Positions 62,572-64,000 of a stretch of DNA of 64,000 nt are shown here, piece after piece. The stretch spans positions 6,014,001 through 6,078,000 of the forward strand of contig CM059622.1 in NCBI GenBank assembly GCA_030435675.1, given 5' to 3'. The notes beneath the pieces were generated by a model. That model made no database searches. It worked only from the letters and a program-made list of their open reading frames with translations, and had not been told where the DNA came from. Each line of letters starts with the position of its first letter. The first letter of the stretch is position 1. The position numbers were made by a program, and so were the translations under genes. This DNA comes from Steinernema hermaphroditum (lineage: Eukaryota > Nematoda > Chromadorea > Rhabditida > Steinernematidae).

Positions 62572-63757
62572 TAGTAAAAACCTGACTCGGTTCTCAGTAG
62601 ATGAGAGATTTTAAATTGAACAAATAGAACAGTATTTAATCAGAAAATTTTCCACCTGAAAATATATAGACTTAATTGCCGATGCTATGCTTGGTCCAAG
62701 TTGCGTTTGTTCGTTCGAAACATTGGATCTCTTTGAAGAAAGGGACCCTTGCGCTTTCCACGATTTCTACTTTGACCCAGCCAGGGATCACTTGCCGATG
62801 ACGTCGCGCTCTGCTTTGTGACAGTCGCGCCGAGACAATGCGTAACCAGGAAGACAGAGCTCAAGCATGCAACTCCGAAACTCGCCGGAATTCCACGGTA
62901 TCCTAGCACCTTTTGTCCCTTCCTCCTGCTGCACTCGCTTCATAGTGTGTGCCATCTCGCTCGGCGCTTCGGTTCTCAGTTCCAACATGATCTCCTCTGC
63001 TTTACTTGTCTTCGTGGTGTCCATAAGGCTTCATAGTGTCCACACTTTATGTGAGTTTTGCAACAAATTTAAAAACAATTTTCCTCATATCCCCAATATA
63101 TAAACGGAGAACCGACGGGTCCGTTGGTCTGTGTGTGTGTGTGTTTTTTTTTCGTGCGCACGGAGAAAACACCCACACAAAATAAGGAACCGAACCCGAC
63201 ACCGCCCACTTACAAGCGGAGAACGTTCGCAGTGAGCCACACAGACAGTTGAGATGGTAGCGCTCTACTTCCACTATGTTTCTGGCGATGCTACGCTTTG
63301 AGTTTTTTTGCAGTTTTTCAGTGATTTTTTGCCGATTTTGTAACCATCAATGTTGTCAGTTCCAGTTTCCTAAAACTTTACAGTTTTTTTCGCCCACTTC
63401 AGCCATATGCATGAGCCCGCAGGGCTACAGTTTTTTGGTCCCAACTTCAAACCTTTGAATGAGCACCAATCTTGCCGCCCGCAGGGCTATGGGCTATTTA
63501 GCTTTTAGTACCTGGAGGGCGCGAATTCGCGCGCAGTCGCGTTTATTTTTTAATAAATCTTGGTAGAAACATTGATATGGATAAGGTTGATCGCAGTGGG
63601 ATTCATGAACAGTCGTGGATGGACCGTTGTCTCTTTTACGAACACGGACAACCTTTTGCAAATATAGGACTGTCCATATATTTAAAGGGCCTCAGCAGAA
63701 CACTGGAAAATCCAAAAATGGGAATTACTTCTTAGTTCAACTAATTCCCAAAACGAA
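62572..63757. other. Gene-poor region with simple repeats
   Basis: Contains a (TG)n tract at about 63130-63143 followed by poly-T. An imperfect tandem repeat at about 63383-63490 has units ending CCCGCAGGGCTA. A weak minus-strand frame at 62685-62909 includes a hydrophobic stretch (ASFGVACLSSVFLVTHCLGA) and a basic tail; it might be a small membrane protein but has no clear start. Confidence 0.4.
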
Positions 63758-63829
63758 GATCCTGGCGGGACTCGAATCCGCAATCTTCGGTTTAGGAGAC
63801 CGACGCCTTATCCATTAGGCCATAGGACC
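63758..63829 (-). tRNA. tRNA-Arg (anticodon CCT), possibly degenerate
   Basis: The minus strand folds as a 72-nt cloverleaf. The D-arm is GCCTAATGGATAAGGC, the anticodon stem-loop is TCGGT-CTCCTAA-ACCGA with anticodon CCT, and the T-loop is TTCGAGT. A-box and B-box-like promoter sequences are present. There are A-C mismatches at the last acceptor pair (7-66) and the last T-stem pair (53-61), plus a G-T wobble at 2-71. The gene may be a functional variant, a pseudo-tRNA or the head of a SINE. No intron. Confidence 0.75.
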
Positions 63830-64000
63830 ACGTTTACGGTGAAATCTATTGTGGGGATTCGATGCGTTTCCGATAGATTTTGTGACCTTGTGGAACATCC
63901 GATACCCTTTCTGATTAACTTAAAATTTGATGAGTGTCACTTCATCCGTTTTTTTACCAAGTCAACAACGCCTTCGGTAACTAAGGCTGATAGTCAAGGG

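Overview
The window looks like nuclear DNA of a rhabditid nematode. Its genes are compact and split by many 40-50 nt GT-AG introns. Several coding starts sit a few bases after a pyrimidine-CAG acceptor, as expected for spliced-leader trans-splicing. It holds clear orthologs of par-6, aak-2 (AMPK alpha), nle-1 (Notchless), pyruvate kinase and C15orf61, plus nematode-type families: TTBK-like kinase, WAGO Argonaute, histidine acid phosphatases, M13 peptidases and Ly6 proteins. The palindromic word TACNGTA recurs in introns and spacers. I cannot name the genus.

Layout. 0-1.2 kb (+): TTBK/CK1-like kinase. 1.36-2.49 kb: a 1.1 kb non-autonomous DNA transposon with inverted ends and a 10-bp target duplication. 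2.5-7.2 kb: gene-poor, with a second repeat copy and a broken hAT transposase. 8.0-9.2 kb (-): RMDN-family TPR protein. 9.66-10.6 kb (+): secreted acidic/serine-rich protein. 12.1-15.1 kb (+): pyruvate kinase with two tandem, apparently mutually exclusive exons. 15.5 kb (+): small one-pass membrane protein. 16.5-19.7 kb (+): RWDD1 then par-6, probably an operon. 20.1-22.9 kb (+): C15orf61 homolog, then a membrane protein whose ATG lies 73 nt past the first stop. 25.06-30.5 kb (+): AMPK alpha, with a 2.1 kb first intron and a 1.1 kb intron holding a cysteine-repeat ORF. 30.9-31.9 kb: small membrane protein (+) and a zinc-ribbon/RING-like protein (-).

32-50 kb is a more accessory block: an M13 peptidase with intact zinc motifs (-), a WAGO-like Argonaute containing only MID-PIWI (+), a histidine acid phosphatase (-), a serine-rich protein (-), nle-1 (-), a second acid phosphatase (+), a second M13-like protein that has lost its catalytic residues (-), and an NDP-kinase-like protein without the catalytic histidine (-). 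50-64 kb holds a GPI-type Ly6 protein (-), two tandem secreted genes built from phase 1-1 exon modules (+), a mariner relic with captured exon-like sequence, and a tRNA-Arg(CCT)-like gene (-).

Exon ends were read by eye from splice signals, reading frame and family conservation. No search or RNA data were available.
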